This document shows positions 63,194 through 64,000 of a stretch of DNA of 64,000 nt, piece after piece. Positions within the stretch are counted from its first letter, which is position 1. The number at the start of each line of letters is the position of its first letter. The position numbers were made by a program, and so were the translations under genes. The stretch comes from Marinirhabdus sp050859505 (GTDB lineage Bacteria > Bacteroidota > Bacteroidia > Flavobacteriales > Flavobacteriaceae), in NCBI RefSeq assembly GCF_050859505.1, contig NZ_CP193934.1, positions 310,001 through 374,000 of the forward strand. The letters are read 5' to 3'. The notes below the pieces were generated by a model. The model saw nothing but the letters and a program-made list of their open reading frames with translations. It made no database searches and was not told where the DNA came from.

Positions 63194-64000
63194 CTAACGC
63201 ACTCCGTGCATTTTCTTAATAAGTGTTTTATTTAAGATCAACATTATTACACCTGCACCAATAGGTATTAATGTGAATATCATAAAGAAATAAGAAAGTC
63301 CTTTTTCTTCTAGTATTGGATCCATATAACTACCTGTGATACCTGCTGCTAGGTTGGCTATAAAATTAGCTACAAACCATACTCCAAACATGAGTCCTAC
63401 CAATTTAACAGGAGCCAATTTACTTACATAAGATAAACCTACAGGAGAAACACAAAGCTCTCCTAGCGTATGAAATAAATAAGCAAATACTAAGAACATC
63501 ATACTTACTGAAGCTGTTTTAGCACCTAATGGAATACTCATTGAACCATAGGCCAATATCCCAAAACCAAGACCTAATAGAATAAGCCCGATTGCAAATT
63601 TAACGGGTCCTGAAGGATTATATTTACTTTGCCATATTTTAGAAAACAACGGTGCAAAGGCAATAATAAAAAAGGAGTTAAGAATTCCAAACCAAGATGC
63701 TTTTACTTCAGCAACCTCTGCATTAAACTCTCTCACCAACATCCATATTACAATTGCCCATATAATAACAAAACTTGTTCCTAGCAATATATTGGAGAGT
63801 GCATATTTTGAATATGTTTGTTTAAACAACATACCTAGAACCCAAGTAATAATTAGCATAGGAACCACTGTAAGAATGGTATTAAATATTTTAAAGGTCA
63901 TCGCTCCATCACCTACCAAAACACGGTCTGTGTAATCTGCAGCGAAAATAGTCATAGAACCACCTGCCTGTTCAAAAGCCCACCAGAAGAAAATAGTAAA
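63194..64000 (-). CDS. POT-family peptide MFS transporter, C-terminal part (cut by window edge)
   Basis: The last 268 residues of a proton-coupled oligopeptide transporter; it enters the window at base 64000 in the phrase FFWWAFEQAGGSMTIFA, the helix-7 marker of the family (FEQ.G). Further helices are FNTILTVVPMLIITWVLGMLF, AIVIWMLVREFN, WFGILNSFFIIAFAPLFSKIW, a run with VFAYLFHTLGELCVSPVGLSYV, and SYFFMIFTLIPIGAGVIMLILN. Peptide:H+ symport into the cell. The N-terminal half is outside the window. Confidence 0.95.
   Translation of the reverse strand, partial: FTIFFWWAFEQAGGSMTIFAADYTDRVLVGDGAMTFKIFNTILTVVPMLIITWVLGMLFKQTYSKYALSNILLGTSFVIIWAIVIWMLVREFNAEVAEVKASWFGILNSFFIIAFAPLFSKIWQSKYNPSGPVKFAIGLILLGLGFGILAYGSMSIPLGAKTASVSMMFLVFAYLFHTLGELCVSPVGLSYVSKLAPVKLVGLMFGVWFVANFIANLAAGITGSYMDPILEEKGLSYFFMIFTLIPIGAGVIMLILNKTLIKKMHGVR

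Overview
The window looks like a piece of the chromosome of a member of the Flavobacteriaceae (Bacteroidota). The DNA is AT-rich. The promoters I can read have the Bacteroidota form (TTG or TTTG, about 20 bases, TAnnTTTG). The gene content is typical of the family: the gliding/type IX secretion genes gldKLMN, the exosortase XrtF pair, a CarboxypepD-plug TonB receptor, GbsR-controlled RND efflux and ComEC. No rRNA, prophage, CRISPR array or intact insertion sequence was seen. Most of the window is stable core chromosome; the accessory-looking parts are about 3.3-8.8 kb and 38-43 kb. I do not name a genus.

Layout. 1-3.4 kb: a GbsR-type regulator, an efflux adaptor and the N-terminal half of an RND pump, with a palindromic operator candidate at the promoter. 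3.7-8.2 kb: a little-known regulatory locus. A single-pass membrane protein with an HTH-like cytoplasmic half diverges from a 56-residue polyproline lipoprotein, a TPR histidine kinase, a response regulator and a secreted unknown; the divergent spacer is full of inverted repeats. 8.5-11.3 kb: a GIY-YIG protein, the initiator tRNA, an AsmA-like protein and two small proteins. 11.3-16.9 kb: a second, complete tripartite efflux operon. 17-20.6 kb: an ABC-F ATPase, a DUF983 protein and an FAD oxidoreductase. 20.9-25.6 kb: gldKLMN, followed by a degenerate arginase-fold protein, topA and a membrane protein up to 30.4 kb.

30.5-37.5 kb: miaB, a sigma-54 activator, lptE, a TPR protein, secG, groES and groEL. 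A good -24/-12 (sigma-54 type) candidate lies upstream of groES. 37.6-43.1 kb: small genes, then a metal-handling cluster (HMA protein, TonB receptor, HYC_CC_PP protein, DUF3347 lipoprotein) and the XrtF exosortase pair. 43.2-52.4 kb: a GAF/fRMsr-like protein, a MacB/FtsX permease, purH and the cell-elongation operon mreBCD-mrdA-rodA. The 3' end of rodA is copied into a four-unit tandem array of about 130 bp per unit. 53-64 kb: an extracellular nuclease, an orphan OppC-type permease, a Prc protease, surE, lpxB, an NlpC/P60 hydrolase, ComEC, a thioredoxin-like protein and the end of a POT peptide transporter.

The strongest candidates for something little described are the divergent HTH-membrane protein / polyproline lipoprotein / TPR-kinase locus at 3.7-8.2 kb, the rodA tail array, and the sigma-54 activator with the candidate groES -24/-12 promoter. 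All functional statements come from reading the sequence and from family knowledge; no database search was run.
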